Made by a program: the position numbers and the translations under genes. A stretch of DNA of 64,000 nucleotides from Sipunculus nudus. Lineage: Eukaryota > Annelida > Sipuncula > Golfingiida > Sipunculidae. Shown here one piece after another: positions 12,955 through 24,888 of this stretch. The stretch is from positions 52,313,659-52,377,658 of the forward strand of contig CM049313.1 in assembly GCA_026874595.1 (NCBI GenBank), written 5' to 3'. The notes under the pieces were generated by a model. It saw only the letters and a program-made list of their open reading frames with translations, did no database searches and was not told where the DNA came from. Numbering within the stretch: the stretch's first letter is position 1; the number at the start of each line of letters is the position of its first letter.

Positions 12955-13560
12955 AGATTTGACACAATAAATAATCATGAAGAAGTAAGTCAAATATTTG
13001 CAGAAAAATGCTCTTTAAATTGTCTTTTGTTTCTTAGCTTTTGCAAATCTCAACGTATCTGCAAGGTCTTGGTATCATTGGATTTGTAGGTACATGCCAA
13101 TTGCAATGATAATAAATATGTTCATGTACATTAGAACAACAAGAATCTATATGCATATATGTTACCCCCTGCCCCTAAAAGGCAGTTTGAACCATGGACC
13201 TGAAAGGCCTTGGGCCGGAGAAGCCTACAACGCTCATTAATTTTCATGATCCCACTAGCTGGTTCTATTAATGTGTCCGAGGTGTTTCAATGTGTTTTCA
13301 AACATTTAAATAGAGAAAACACCCTGATATCCCATCTTGGCAACCAAAATTTTAATTCAAAAACTTTTTCTTGAGTGACATTGCGCCAGTATATGCATCA
13401 ACATTGCATACTTGACACAAACAGCATTGGTATAACATTACATTACTATATATTAATTACTGCTTAGAAGAATTAATACGCTATCATCCTGAATTTATTT
13501 CCCTAAAAGTTAATACATGCACATGTATTCTTAATACAAATGGCAATATTTACAAAAAAA
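12955..13560 (-). repeat. Dispersed repeat family R, inverted copy
   Basis: This ~600-bp stretch is the diverged reverse complement of 15330-16010. Matching blocks include GTTACCCCCT...CCCTAAAA with CAGTTTGAACCAT, the GAGAAGCCTAC-CGCTCA block, TTGAGTGACATTGCGCCA against GAGTGACTTTGCGCCA, and the CAACATTGCAT-TTGACACAAA block. No coding sequence found in it. Confidence 0.7.
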
Positions 13561-15329
13561 TGCATTTCGATGAGTATCCCAAAATATGAAAAAAAGAAAA
13601 ACACAAAGCAAACACAAAGAAATTTTCAGCCATATTGTTTTCACTGGGTCACGTGATTTACACTGAAAGTTTCAAAGTATCTGCTAATATTATTTATTGA
13701 TAAAATGTATAATCCTAAAAATGCATGAATATAAAAAAAATACTTAGATGGTATTCCCTACCGCCAAGTATAAATTTAGGGGTCTTAACTCAAGCTTCCT
13801 TGAACTTCACAATGTATGCAATACTATTCAATTAACTTTAAGCTTGTTGTAATTGAGACTGAAGCACACAAGCGTCTACTAATTTTTCTATAAATTATCT
13901 AAAATAACTTATTGAAGTGACGAATACTTCATTAGCTAAACCAAGTTTACTATAGTGTACTTACTTTATTTTTACCTCTTAGTATTTAAATATGCTTTAA
14001 TTGATCTTGTCTCTCATAATATGGCGAATTTTATCACTGTATTTTCAGTTTTCCATATTAACTGCTCCCAAAAACTGCAATTGGATCAAAACCGAGTCTT
14101 GGCATATTTAACATTCTATAAATGTATGGTATATACAAGTCTCTGAAATACAGAGACGCTTATATCTACAGAGTCATCAGTGCATTCAAGAGCGTTTTGG
14201 GTTTTGCCTCTTATTTCTCATTTTTTAGCAGACAATACCATATATACCTATGCTATACCATATTTAAATGTTACCTGGTGAGGCATTGTTAACGTAATCT
14301 CGCTGTATTAGCTTTCAGAAATCTTTTGGAAATTTCCAACTGCCAGTCAATAGTACCCAACACTTTTTACTCATGCTGACAAAAATCATCAATAGGTGGA
14401 GGCTTAATAATTTAGGGACACAAATCAACATAATATATTTGATCAGTGATGTAATTGAATTGTCTCTAATATGTATATCTCTGTTTCACGAAATCAGACT
14501 TCCCATCCTTCTTTGTAGAACAGAGTATGAATTTATCAGTTGTGGCAGGTGTAGGGCTGATACAGAAACCTAATTAAAGTGACAATAGCATAATAAGGCT
14601 TAAGAGTGCTGTCACTGTTTAATGATTAAGTGATGTTACGAGTATTGATCTAGCTCTTATTGAACTAATAAACTGGAAATAATATATGAACAATCATTCA
14701 ATTATTCGATGAAGTATAAATATCTTCTACTTTCATTTAACCACGAGTGAACATCAGTTTTCGACTAAAGGACTGGCCTCTAAGGTAGGTTTCCTAGGGA
14801 AAGTTTTAATTCGTCATATCCAAAATCATAAATTTTGATATTTCAAGAAAATGAAGCAAAATACACCATCATGTTGGTAATGTTTATTTTCTTCTGATTA
14901 AATATTTGTTTAACAGGCTTTATGGAAGTGTTAGAAGGAGCTTGTTGGCAATTGTCTCAGTTATTTACAACACGGGTAAGATTCCATTTATGGAGTAATA
15001 CAGCTTAGTCCGTGTTTGGAGGTTCCAGAAAGTTCAGAGTTCAATCCATGTTATTGGTATTGAGGGGTTAGCGATAAGCACAATACACTTATCATTTTCT
15101 TCCTCTGCATTTAATTGGTCATACATGTTGCAATAAATTACGATAGTTCCAACAAATTCAGAAACAAATATCTGCTCCTTAAAACGAGATACGTGTGTGT
15201 GAAACAAAATACACTGTGTAAACAACACAGCTGCATTGTTGTCAAATGTTACATTCATTTATTAAATGGTGTTATTTTGCATAATCTATAGGAAACTAAT
15301 GTAAAAAAATGTGTTTGTGCTATTCCTGC
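13561..15329. other. Spacer between the inverted R copies
   Basis: AT-rich sequence with no supported gene. A B-box-like word (AGTTCAATCC, near 15040) is present but no matching A box is convincing. Confidence 0.4.
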
Positions 15330-16010
15330 TAAAAGAATGATTCAAATTAAATAACGTCTTAATCATATAAATATGCCTTTGGTGTAAGCGCATATGTTAA
15401 TTTTAAGGGTAATACATTCATAATTAGAGGATACAAAATGGCCTAAGATTTAATAAATATCACTTCCTCTGAGTAAAACAGTAATTATAATATAGTAATG
15501 TTCTTACGATTCTATTTGTGTCAAAATAATGCAATGTTGATACATAATAATATTTATAAGTGACAATTGTCCATATCATGGCGCAAAGTCACTCCAGATA
15601 ATTTTTTTTTAAATTGAGTATTTGGTTGCAAAAAGGGGGCTTTCAGGATGACTGCTCCGTTTGACTGTTTTAAAAAATACCATGAAACGGGGAAAGGATA
15701 TCTTTTAAGGGCCAGCAAGTGGGACCATAAAAATTCCTGAGCGATGTAGGCTTCTCTAACAAAAGGCCTTGCAGGATTATGGTTCAAACTGCCTCATATT
15801 TTAGGGGTAACATATATGCACATAGGTTCGTGTTGTTCTCATGTACATGATCATATCTATTATCATTGCAATTCGAATGTTCCTACAAATCCAGTGATAC
15901 CAAGATCTTGCAGATATTTTGAGATTTGCAAAAGATAGTATTTCTGCAAATATTTGACTTACTTGTCCATGATTGTTTAGTGTGTCTTATCTTGAAAAAT
16001 TTTGAAAATG
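15330..16010 (+). repeat. Dispersed repeat family R, direct copy
   Basis: Reverse-complement partner of 12955-13560, and also similar in direct orientation over its first ~300 bp to 16025-16340. The order of matching blocks is preserved in all three, so these are copies of one unit and not a chance palindrome. Confidence 0.7.
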
Positions 16011-16024
16011 AATGCTTAATATAT

Positions 16025-16340
16025 ATATGCATTTGTGCTGAACGATTTTTTAAACATAAGAATATGCCTAAATCCTAAAATATGCCTTTCGCATAGTTAA
16101 TTTCTAAAAAAGTATTTTTTTTAAATTCAGGGGTAGGGAAACAAAAGTGGCCCAAAAAATTTCACATGTTACATTTTCAAGGCCAAATTATATATAATTT
16201 TAAAACTAATGTTCTCCTAATTCTATTCGTGCTTCAATTGTGGACATGGTGTACAATGAGAATGTTATGGTCCATTAACCAATGGAAAGTCGCACAAAAA
16301 AAGTTTTCAAATTGAGTACGTAGTTAATAAAACGTTGTTT
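16025..16340 (+). repeat. Dispersed repeat family R, partial second direct copy
   Basis: Repeats the first half of the 15330-16010 copy: CATTTGTGCT, ATATGCCT, TTCTATTCGTG, ATGGTCCATTA...AAAGTC and TTGAGTACGTAGTT blocks recur in order at lower identity. It is followed by a poly-G run (about 16437-16453). Confidence 0.55.
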
Positions 16341-17391
16341 TTTCGGGTGTTTGCAGCATTTGTATATTTGGAAACACTTGGATATGAGTGAAGGACGACC
16401 CAAGGAATAAAAACTAGGGGGGTCGCGAAAATTCCCTGGGGGGGGGGGGGGGACTCTACACTTTCTGGCCCATGGACTAATCTGCCAAGATGGCTATTTC
16501 AGAACAGCATATTTTCAGTATATCTGCTGTACTTATACTGAGATACAGTAGTAATAGAGCATATGCTCTGAAAAGCTGATTCTAGCAGCAGATATGGAAC
16601 AGGGTGCTCCAGATGTCAGCATATTATGAGTACAAATACAGCAGAAATACAGCAGTTTCTCCAAAAACACCTTATGTACAACAACAAAAAATATATCCTT
16701 GATAACCTCCAAAAGCAATAGAAAACAACAAATATAACATACTGATATTCGCTGGAGGCATAGATATACAATTAATGAAGAAACAATTTTAGAATTACAA
16801 CTTTAGACGAAAACTTCCGAAATTGAGCACATTTGTGCAATTGAGTCAATGACCTGTGCGAAAATGAAACGTTATACTCATGCCCTAGTATTTAACATTC
16901 AGTCAGCCTAGTGATTCAGATCAGTTCACACATCAATGCTCTATTCAAAATAATGAGCGTAATATGCTCGTTGAGGAAAACTAAATTTCATGTGTGTGTG
17001 TGCGTGCTTGTGTTTACGTAGGTGAAAGAAAAACATTAATTTTCATGCAAGACTATTCATCCAAACATGAATGGGATACCAGTATGTTCTAAATACTGGT
17101 TCTTATTATAAAAATCATCTTCTATACGACCTTTTAAAGAGTTAAGGAGATAGATCTAAAGGTTACACGAAACCTGTTTCACTTGAAGATCGGTCTTAAC
17201 TGGCATGTATTACAGTCAATTACTGGATTTCTATTAATAAGCAAGCATGTGATATTCATATATATCTCAAAATAAACCTATATGGCGGTTAACCTTGCAC
17301 ATTTAAAAAAAATTACGTTCCACTTACGTGCGCTACGTTCTTTCATCGATGGCGTCGTTAGCTAACCTGCGCTCGTGGTTCGATATCTGAA

Positions 17392-17634
17392 TTTCACGTC
17401 AAAGTATTTTTATGAGGTGATTTCATGTCTTTTTCCCAGGAAAAATCTTCCCTTGTCTTTTCAGACATCTCATCCTCGATAAACTTCATTCCTCTTCTGG
17501 TCAATACTTTATTTCACGTCAAAGTATTTTTATGAAGGTGATTTCATGTCTTTTTCCCCAGAAAAATCTTCCCTTGTCTTTTCAGACATCTCATCGTCGA
17601 TAAACTTCATTCCTCTTCTGGTCAATACTTTATT
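17392..17634 (+). repeat. 120-bp tandem duplication inside copy 1
   Basis: The 120-bp unit starting TTTCACGTCAAAGTATTTTT (17392) is repeated at once from 17512 with only a few differences. Copy 2 of the large duplication has a single corresponding unit (about 29873-29990), so this small duplication arose in copy 1 afterwards. Confidence 0.9.
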
Positions 17635-18067
17635 CCCCATTACACAAAGAATAAGAATAAACGTTAGCTTGATCAGTGTGCGTCCAATTCAATGGTCACT
17701 TCATTAGCGAATGAAAACCTTATGACTGTTTACGGCTTGTAAGCTTTTTCACAATGTTAAGTCGAAGGTTAGGGCACGATATGACCAAAACGCCGAGGGG
17801 AACTGCGAGCAGTTCAATCAATGACGAGTTTCCTCTCCACTGTTAAGATAGCGTCTAGCTGTTTACTCAGTTTTTTTCCCAATATTATGTTCTGATTGTT
17901 GTAACAGAATTAGCCTTCAAATGAGCAAACAACAACATAGGGATTCAAATTCCATATGCACCGAAGGGGGTGTAATTTGTAACTTGAATTAGCTAGCTGT
18001 AATTTTATCAGAGATTGCTGATTTTTAAGCAAACATTATTTAACCTGAAGTCATATCAAGTTGTGTT

Positions 18068-18068
<1 letters not shown>

Positions 18069-18106
<38 letters not shown>

Positions 18107-18108
18107 TA

Positions 18109-18148
<40 letters not shown>
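18069..18148. repeat. (TA)n microsatellite
   Basis: TA array with minor interruptions. The homologous position in copy 2 (30434-30479) also carries a TA array, so it predates the segmental duplication. Confidence 0.95.
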
Positions 18149-18151
<3 letters not shown>

Positions 18152-18173
18152 CTTTCTTGCAGTAAACAACTAC

Positions 18174-19417
18174 CAGTGAAACCCCGGGCTGCGGACACCC
18201 CTCTTGGACGAACACTACGCATTACGGACAGTTTCTGAGCGTTTTTTTTCTCTCTCTCTCTCTCTCTTGGAAACCCCTCTGGAGCGGAAACCCCGCTATT
18301 CAGGACAAGGGACACTTTTTTTCCCGCCCAGTGACTAAAAACGCCCCTGCTAACGGACACCCAATTTGCCGCCCCGATCGAAGTCGGCAGAAGTACTTTG
18401 AAATCGCAAATATGGTCTGTTTCTGATACGCCTTTTATCACTTAAAATATTAGATTATGTAGGTTTATCGTTAGGCGATACGACCTGGGCTATTTTACTT
18501 AAGTTACCTTATTTTTCAGCTGGATCATTTAAAGATATTTATCATTTTACCCATAGCAGTGCCCACAAAATGACATTCACGGAATTCACGGATTTTCTAA
18601 TGATCCGAGCTTTCAGTGAAACAACGTATTTATTATGAATTCCGGCCACATAATTCTTACATACACCCAGGAGCGATGATAAAGACGTACGATTAAAGTC
18701 ACGGGTCATTACCTCTTACCTGGATGGGCGCTCAGCTGAGCTTTAGAACAAAGATGTTTATAATGCGCTTGTATGGCGATAAATGCGTTCAGTTATTGCT
18801 CAAAATGATTAACTCACATTAACACACCCGGACAATCACTGTCCAGGGTCATGACCTCTCGCCTAGGCCAAGAGCCTATCCTCTATCCCTTGACATTTGC
18901 ATGTTTAAATGAGTCCCACTCATTTTTACTAATCACAAGGCGCATATAATATCATAATTTTAGTCATCACGTTTGCTTACGATCGCGTAGGATTTTTAAC
19001 AGAACTTGAACGACATGTCAGAAGTTAAATTATTCCATAAGCGATTCTTTTAAAGTCATGGAAAGAGTGAGTCATTAAGTAATTTTACGGACCTAGTGCA
19101 GGATCCGTTGAGACAATATACGAGTAAGTCTAGTCGATGTCGATCAATGTTAGAATGTTATTTTCTCACAAGTAATGTTCCAATTAATAATAAACGCCTC
19201 ATTTTTAGATAAAAATAAACACAACAACCTGTTGCAATGAATTTTTTTTCACATATAACATATATGTGAGATAAATAAACCGGCTTCCAAGGTTGTTTAA
19301 GTCCCATACTCGGTCTCAACCGGAACACCTTTGCCCTACCTCCACTGGGGCGTAGACCCCGCTATGATGGACAAATCATCCGGTCCAGTGACTGTCCGCC
19401 CCAGAGGGGTTTCACTG
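18174..19417 (+). mobile_element. Miniature TA-flanked DNA transposon (Tc1/mariner/pogo-like ends)
   Basis: Ends are CAGTGAAACCCC (18174) and GGGGTTTCACTG (to 19417), flanked by TA at 18171-18172 (one extra C intervenes) and 19418-19419. The homologous site in copy 2 (about 30511-30525) lacks the 1.24 kb and keeps a single TA, so this is a true insertion with its empty site preserved. The left ~250 bp are rich in GC and carry scattered GGACAC/CGGACACCC words, likely transposase-binding repeats. A (CT)n run occurs at about 18248-18268. No transposase is encoded, and minus-strand frames here are not genes. An inverted copy of its left end lies at the right edge of the window. Confidence 0.85.
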
Positions 19418-19670
19418 TACTAGAGTGCTCTATAGTATTACACCAGAGCTTTATAATTATATAAATTGATAAAGGAATCAAGTATAGCCAGACATTTTTA
19501 CAAATATAGAGAAATTTAACAAATTTTTGTTACATTTCAATCAGAGTGTATGTACTAGTGTGAACCAGTCCATTTGAACCAAACAGTCTTACATAATGAG
19601 TGCAACAGCATGTTGCACGAAACTAAGTACTCGTAAAGTGTCTTACGAAACATGATTCCTCTTTATTTGT

Positions 19671-19671
19671 A

Positions 19672-19730
<59 letters not shown>

Positions 19731-19731
19731 C
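19671..19731. repeat. (AT)n microsatellite
   Basis: AT dinucleotide array with terminal GTATAT variants, inside copy 1 of the large duplication and without an array at the aligned point of copy 2. Confidence 0.95.
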
Positions 19732-20189
19732 ATATTAATATTATATATGTATATCAGATCTCAACATAGGATAATAAAAACATAAAGACATAGTTTAGAA
19801 TGTGTTTATGTTGGTTCAGTGCACTCGGCCGTAACGCACCTACAGTTGCCTTTGCCGCGACTTTATGTACTTCTAGCATTTTGCACGTTTGCGCTTGTCA
19901 ACTTTTTCCTTTCATGGGAGATTTTGTGGCTGGCCCGTGGCAGATAATTTGTGCAATAATTACGAAGAGGTCCTGGCCCTTAAACCTAGAGTACGGAGAT
20001 GCCCCCCCCCCCCACCTCCTACTTGACAAACAAAAAAGTAACTGTCCACGATGACATCAAGTGTGCGGTTGTTATTGTTATAGTGGCAGTGTTAGAGACA
20101 TAGTAACAAACACGTAATAATTATCACATATAATCATATAATTTAATTAAACATTTATATATATTTTTTTTTAGATTGAAGAGTCCTGG

Positions 20190-21100
20190 ATATAATTAGC
20201 AAACCCGAACATTGCTGACGTGCTTAATGAAAACCTAACATGGTCGGTTCACGCTGAACAAGTATGCAAAAAGCTCTCCTCTAAAGTAGGTGCACTTTTT
20301 AGGTTCAGTCCATACATTTCTCAAGACTCTGCATTGAAAATGTACACTGGCTTGATACAGCCACATATTGACTACGGCCTAACAATCTGGGGAAATGCGC
20401 CTTCTTCATGTCTAACTCCCATTCAAAGTCTTCAAAATCGAGCCGCACGTATTATAAGTCGCAATTTTAAACATGAATGTAGCATAACAGCTATCCGTCA
20501 GTCCCTTGGCATTAGATCAGTTGAACAACGACATGAATATTTGACTCGCATCCTTATGTTTAAATGTCTAAATATCTTCAGTCCATCCTATATGACCGAC
20601 CGGTTCACGTTTATACGCCATGTCCACCAACATAAATCACGCAATAGCTATTCCAATAAATTATATGTACTCAAACCTTGGACAGACTACTTAAAGAAAT
20701 CATTTTTATACCGAGGTCCTATTTTGTGGAACACATTAAATGAATCTCAAAGAAACTCATCCTCCTTACAGGTCTTGAAAAAAAGTATCATGTAATAAAC
20801 CTCTGTGCATTATATTTGATATATTATATGCTATTTCAAACTCTCTTATATTTCATATTTATTTCACTCTCATGATTGCCTTGTATATTACGTTGCATGT
20901 CAGAGTTATATATTTTCATTTTAATGTCCCATCTTGCTGCCTCATTTAATCTTTAGTCACTTTTTTGGTTCTGATTGCATTTTACATGTTTAATACATTT
21001 AATAAACTGTATATCCTAACAGGGCCCTGTGGCATATCAGACAATCTTGCCCAAAACTGGCTATTCTGTATAAATATGTTTTAATAAAATAAATTTAAAC
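20190..21100 (+). mobile_element. 5'-truncated LINE: RT C-terminal region and 3' tail
   Basis: The open frame 20220-20795 (191 aa) encodes the region downstream of the RT catalytic core of a non-LTR retrotransposon: NENLTWSVHAEQVCKKLSSK, then PHIDYGLTIWG and LQNRAARII, a layout common to CR1/L2/jockey-type elements. The catalytic part and endonuclease are absent, as expected from 5' truncation. About 300 bp of 3' untranslated sequence follows, ending in an AATAAAATAAA stretch near 21084-21097. The segment is missing at the equivalent place in duplication copy 2, where about 5 kb of other sequence is found. The frame itself is open, so the insertion is relatively young. No target duplication was identified. 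Confidence 0.8.
20220..20795 (+). pseudogene. LINE reverse transcriptase, C-terminal remnant (191 aa)
   Basis: This is uninterrupted coding sequence from the thumb and post-RT part of a non-LTR reverse transcriptase. In the intact element this region follows the FADD-containing palm and helps bind template RNA. Key residues seen are the DYG-x2-IWG box (about residues 57-64) and NRAARII (about residues 79-85). It lacks every catalytic aspartate and cannot be a functional RT. The first AUG shown is arbitrary, since similarity begins right at the frame's start and the real protein would extend upstream. The exact LINE clade cannot be set by eye. Confidence 0.8.
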
Positions 21101-21892
21101 GTAAAATTCATGTAAAATGGGCTTGTCCTACGTAATTTGTTAGATATACGTATAAATACTCTCATTTGAAGGGGTATTAAACCACTGTTATTTCTATCAA
21201 CGGAGCTTGTCAAATTTATGTCTATGCCTAAATCAAAGTGAAAAAAGTGTAAGGCTGTAGTTTTGTCTAGACTTGGTTAGTGCTTTTGCAAATTTTCTTT
21301 TAACATAATTCTGTGTTTCATGTCACATTTGAAGATTTTCCGTTTTTTTTCAGTTTGGGTTTTAATATTGCGACATGAAAGAGCATATTTATTACAGGAA
21401 TAGAGAAAAGACCAACAAAGTAGGCCCATAAGTGCCAAGTGCTTCTGTTACTTTTTGCCTTCAATAAATCCATCCTTTCCTCAGGGGCAGATTTCTCTGG
21501 CACTGGTTTATTGCGACATTTCCACCAAATTATGTTATGTCCCTGGGGTGGTCTCCACAAAAGGCCTGCGCCAACTGAGACTTAAGATAAGAAGGTACCA
21601 ATAGTAAATTATATACACACCATTGGAATGTACGTTTTCGTACCACGTATTTTGTAGATTTAGTGTACAGTAGAGTTTTTTTTTATCATCGGGTGATTTA
21701 ATAACATATATCTTCTGTGTCTTACATTTGGCATGTTTCCTGTATACGAATAGAACAATTTTTTTTACTAAAAGAAAGATACTAAATGTTATATGTATAT
21801 GGTATGCTGTTTGTGATAATTACCAGACATCTGCGCTCTAATCCATAGAAGTCGATTTTAAATGCCTGTATAAATTGAAATGCACCATGGTT

Positions 21893-21904
21893 ACACTGAT
21901 TTTC
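21893..21904. repeat. Target-site duplication, left copy (12 bp)
   Basis: ACACTGATTTTC, repeated exactly at 23414-23425. The empty counterpart in duplication copy 2 (about 37165-37177) has one diverged copy. Confidence 0.9.
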
Positions 21905-22290
21905 TTTGGCTTTTTTTCTGACCTCAGCATTAAATTTGTTACGTGAATTTTTGTATAATTCCCAATCATTTGTATTTTTGGTTCTCATTGCTTTGGATCT
22001 GATTCTTAAGCACTTGCGTTTTATTAATTTTAGTTCATGAGTGAACCATTCTTTATTGGTAGTTATGTTTTTAACTGTTTTTACTGGGATGCATTGTTCT
22101 GATATACTGAGGACTGTGGACGTAAATTTTTCGTAAACTATGTCGATATATTCTTTTTTGTCTACAATATTATCCCAGTTAATTTTCTGGAGCATGTCTT
22201 TCATTTTAATATAGTTTCCTATTTGTTGATAATGTGTTCCTAATCTTAAGCAAGTGAAAACATCTCCTAGATAGAACAACCTTACAAAAT
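21905..22290 (-). pseudogene. LINE endonuclease-RT linker, inverted segment
   Basis: The minus-strand frame contains DMLQKINWDNIVDKK, a VLSISEQCIPVKTV stretch, KEWFTHELKLIKRK and YKNSRNKFNAEVRKKAK, the linker seen between the APE-type endonuclease and RT of CR1/jockey-like LINEs. It ends exactly at the left target duplication (its last two codons run into it). The frame continues beyond the inversion point near 22290 only by chance. It is inverted relative to the RT C-terminus that follows. Confidence 0.75.
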
Positions 22291-22293
22291 ATA

Positions 22294-23074
22294 TATTTCT
22301 CATATATCAGACCACTCTTAGAATATGGAAACATCTTATGGAGCAACTGTATCCAGGAACAAGACCAGACACTTGAAAAAATACAACTGATAGCTGCAAG
22401 AATTGTAACGGGAGGGGTAAAAGGAACATCACATGAACTCTTATATCTTGAATCAGGATGGGAAACTCTCCAAAAGAGAAGAGAAAACAAACAAATCCTC
22501 CTTGTACATAAAATGATTAACAACGAAAGTCCGCAGTATCTACGCATTCTTCTTCCACCTCCACATAGTAACATATACGAAACCAGATTTGTAATACACA
22601 ACCTTACTCCAATACAAGCAAGAACTGATTTATATTTCAACTCTTTTCTCCCAAAATCAATCAGATTATGGAACCAAATGGATCTTGATAAGAAAGCTTG
22701 CTTGACAAGTGCCTCATTAAACTACCAATTGAAAAAATCAGCTCTAAGAACTAAAACACCTACGTACTACAACTCAGGAACCAGAAAATCACAAATAATC
22801 CATGCACGCATGAGAATGAAATGTAGTGATCTAAATTATCATATGTACACAAGACATTAGCGACACCAAAAAAATGTCAATGTGGCCACCCATCAGAAGA
22901 TCCCAACCACTACTACTGCAATGCCACCTCTATAACTCCACTAGGAAAACATACTTACCTAGGGATACTCCATTAAAAGTTCTACTTTTTGGTGACCCAA
23001 AAATAGATGACAAATCAAACAAGGAAATATTCGAATCGGTAGCAAACTTTATTGAAAACTCAAACAGATTCTAA
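22294..23074 (+). pseudogene. LINE RT C-terminal region, same insertion
   Basis: Coding begins with IYFSYIRPLLEYGNILWSNC just after the inversion point and runs through LQKRRENKQILLVHKM to TRH at 22860, where a frameshift or stop intervenes. Coding resumes in another frame to 23074 (ending NFIENSNRF). Across the break there is a C-x-CG...H...C pattern typical of a zinc-binding tail of such LINE proteins. No catalytic residues are present. The element differs in sequence from the LINE at 20190-21100. Confidence 0.75.
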
Positions 23075-23413
23075 CATAAAATAATTTGACGATTTTGACA
23101 AACTCATCCCACACCCACCAAAACTCTCTCTCCTCTCAACTGGCACCTTACACTTTCCAAATCACAACTAAAAACATAGTCATTATGCTATCCACATCTT
23201 CCATGATACTTCAGTCATCACTATGTTAACATCACACCCCCCCCCCCTGCCATGCATCAGAAAATTACCACTTTAGAATTCAGGAGCGAGCTTCATAAGC
23301 TTTAAGTAGCTTGCGCTCAATCTATTGATACATGTTTATATTATATATGTGCTTAGGTAGAATACCACATGAATGTACTTACTATGTATTGTGTCAATAA
23401 ATCATTCAAACAA
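23075..23413 (+). other. 3' untranslated tail of the inverted LINE
   Basis: Non-coding tail with a poly-C run (about 23237-23248), an imperfect stem of GAGCGAGCT with AGCTTGCGCTC around 23283-23320 that could be the RT-recognition hairpin, and a CAATAAATCATTCAAACAAAC end abutting the target duplication. Confidence 0.6.
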
Positions 23414-23425
23414 ACACTGATTTTC
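23414..23425. repeat. Target-site duplication, right copy (12 bp)
   Basis: ACACTGATTTTC, identical to 21893-21904. Confidence 0.9.
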
Positions 23426-24433
23426 GTCATAACCGGGGCTATGAATCCACGCTTGTGAATAGTCGACAAAAAATATCTACACAAACTGAGCTTTACTGTC
23501 TTTACAATTTTATGAAATCACAGAAATATACCAAATCTGGGAGTCTATTGTATTTGGTGTGTTGGTTTTCGTTTTACGTCTTATTTTCAATGGGTAAATC
23601 TAGAAGGGGGTTTTAGATAGAACATCGATGGTTCGGAGGCTTTTTTCGGATATACTAACACAGTATGTTGATTATAAAATCATGATAAATTTAACTTAAA
23701 AGACATGTCTGACATCCAACAGCAAAAAAAATTAGAACAGGAAAACCTTATCTGCCTTAATGTTTGGTCCAAAACAAACCGTTCTATTTCGGATATCAGA
23801 GGACATGACGGAAGGTCTACATTGTCACGTGACTACCGTTGGAAAAAAAAATTGGGAAGGTTTCTGGACAATATTAAGGACACAAGTACCTAATTTAAAA
23901 AGTACACTTGCACAACCCTGTGGACTTTAAATGTTAAGTTGCTCAAAGTTGTGATAACCTGACTATATGTAGGTGTTTAGATTGAAGACAAAATATAATC
24001 TTATTTTACTTTCAGAAAGGGACATTTTTGCAGAACTAATTGATATTCAATATTTATTGGGACAAATGTAAGAACAATTTAGGTTAAGTAAACCTATACC
24101 ATGTGCGTTTGTTGTGCGAACGGAAGATTTCACCCAGATCAAAGACTTTGCCCTGATTTGACTGGTAGGTACACGTGACATCATGGACTGAATTTTATCA
24201 ACAAAACATATCTAGTGATGCATGTTGTTTTTATTCTTATTTGGGACTGACAGTGGCAGAAATACCGTGCTTGAACTGAGATCTATAATTTTTAATCACA
24301 GTAGATTTCCCAGAGTATGACGTCACTGCTGAGATGACAGTGATCATAGACGTGTAAATAGTTTTTGAACAAATCACACAACCTCATATTTTTAGTGGAA
24401 ATCTAGGAATTAGGCTTATTCAATTTTAAAGCT

Positions 24434-24436
24434 ATA

Positions 24437-24481
<45 letters not shown>

Positions 24482-24500
24482 AAATATATATATGTGTGTG
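24434..24500. repeat. (TA)n microsatellite
   Basis: TA array with TTTA/AAATA interruptions and a terminal (GT)n run. Confidence 0.9.
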
Positions 24501-24888
24501 TTCCAAAGGCAAATTTGTTAACTAATAATTCAATAAGTTTTGGAATACGTTTGCTTCAGTAAGCGATTTAGTGCGGACCTGGACCTGGAGAAAAGATGGC
24601 GAAGTAAACAATATTGAACTACACGTGTTTGTCTTGGCACGGTATAACTTGTATAATAAGGTGCCGTTTTCTATATTTTAGCAGGTTAGACCAAAGAACA
24701 GCTTGGTGGAGGGAAGCCCTATTGTGGCAGGTGAGAAATTTGAACTTCCATGGTATATGTGCCTTTTGATTGGACAGAATTTCAATTGCAAAACTAACTT
24801 GGATCAGAAAAAAATATTTCAATGTACGCCGTCAGATATTCTCAGTGTTCAAGAGTAGTCGGTAGCAGTTGGGAGTCGGCGCTTTGGG

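Larger units (their letters stand above)
21905..23413 (+). mobile_element. LINE insertion with 5' inversion (twin-priming structure)
   Basis: A 1509-bp insertion between exact 12-bp duplications. Its 3' part (about 22290-23413, plus strand) codes for the end of a non-LTR RT and a 3' tail ending CAATAAATCATTCAAACAAAC. Its 5' part (21905 to about 22285) reads only on the minus strand and codes for the region between endonuclease and RT. The middle, including the RT core, is missing. This head-to-head arrangement is what twin priming during target-primed reverse transcription produces. Duplication copy 2 is empty at this site, confirming a single integration event after the duplication. Confidence 0.85.

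Noticed and set aside
18148-18441. 97-codon minus-strand frame
   Set aside because: It is inside the left end of a miniature transposon and is created by the (CT)n run and sub-terminal repeats.
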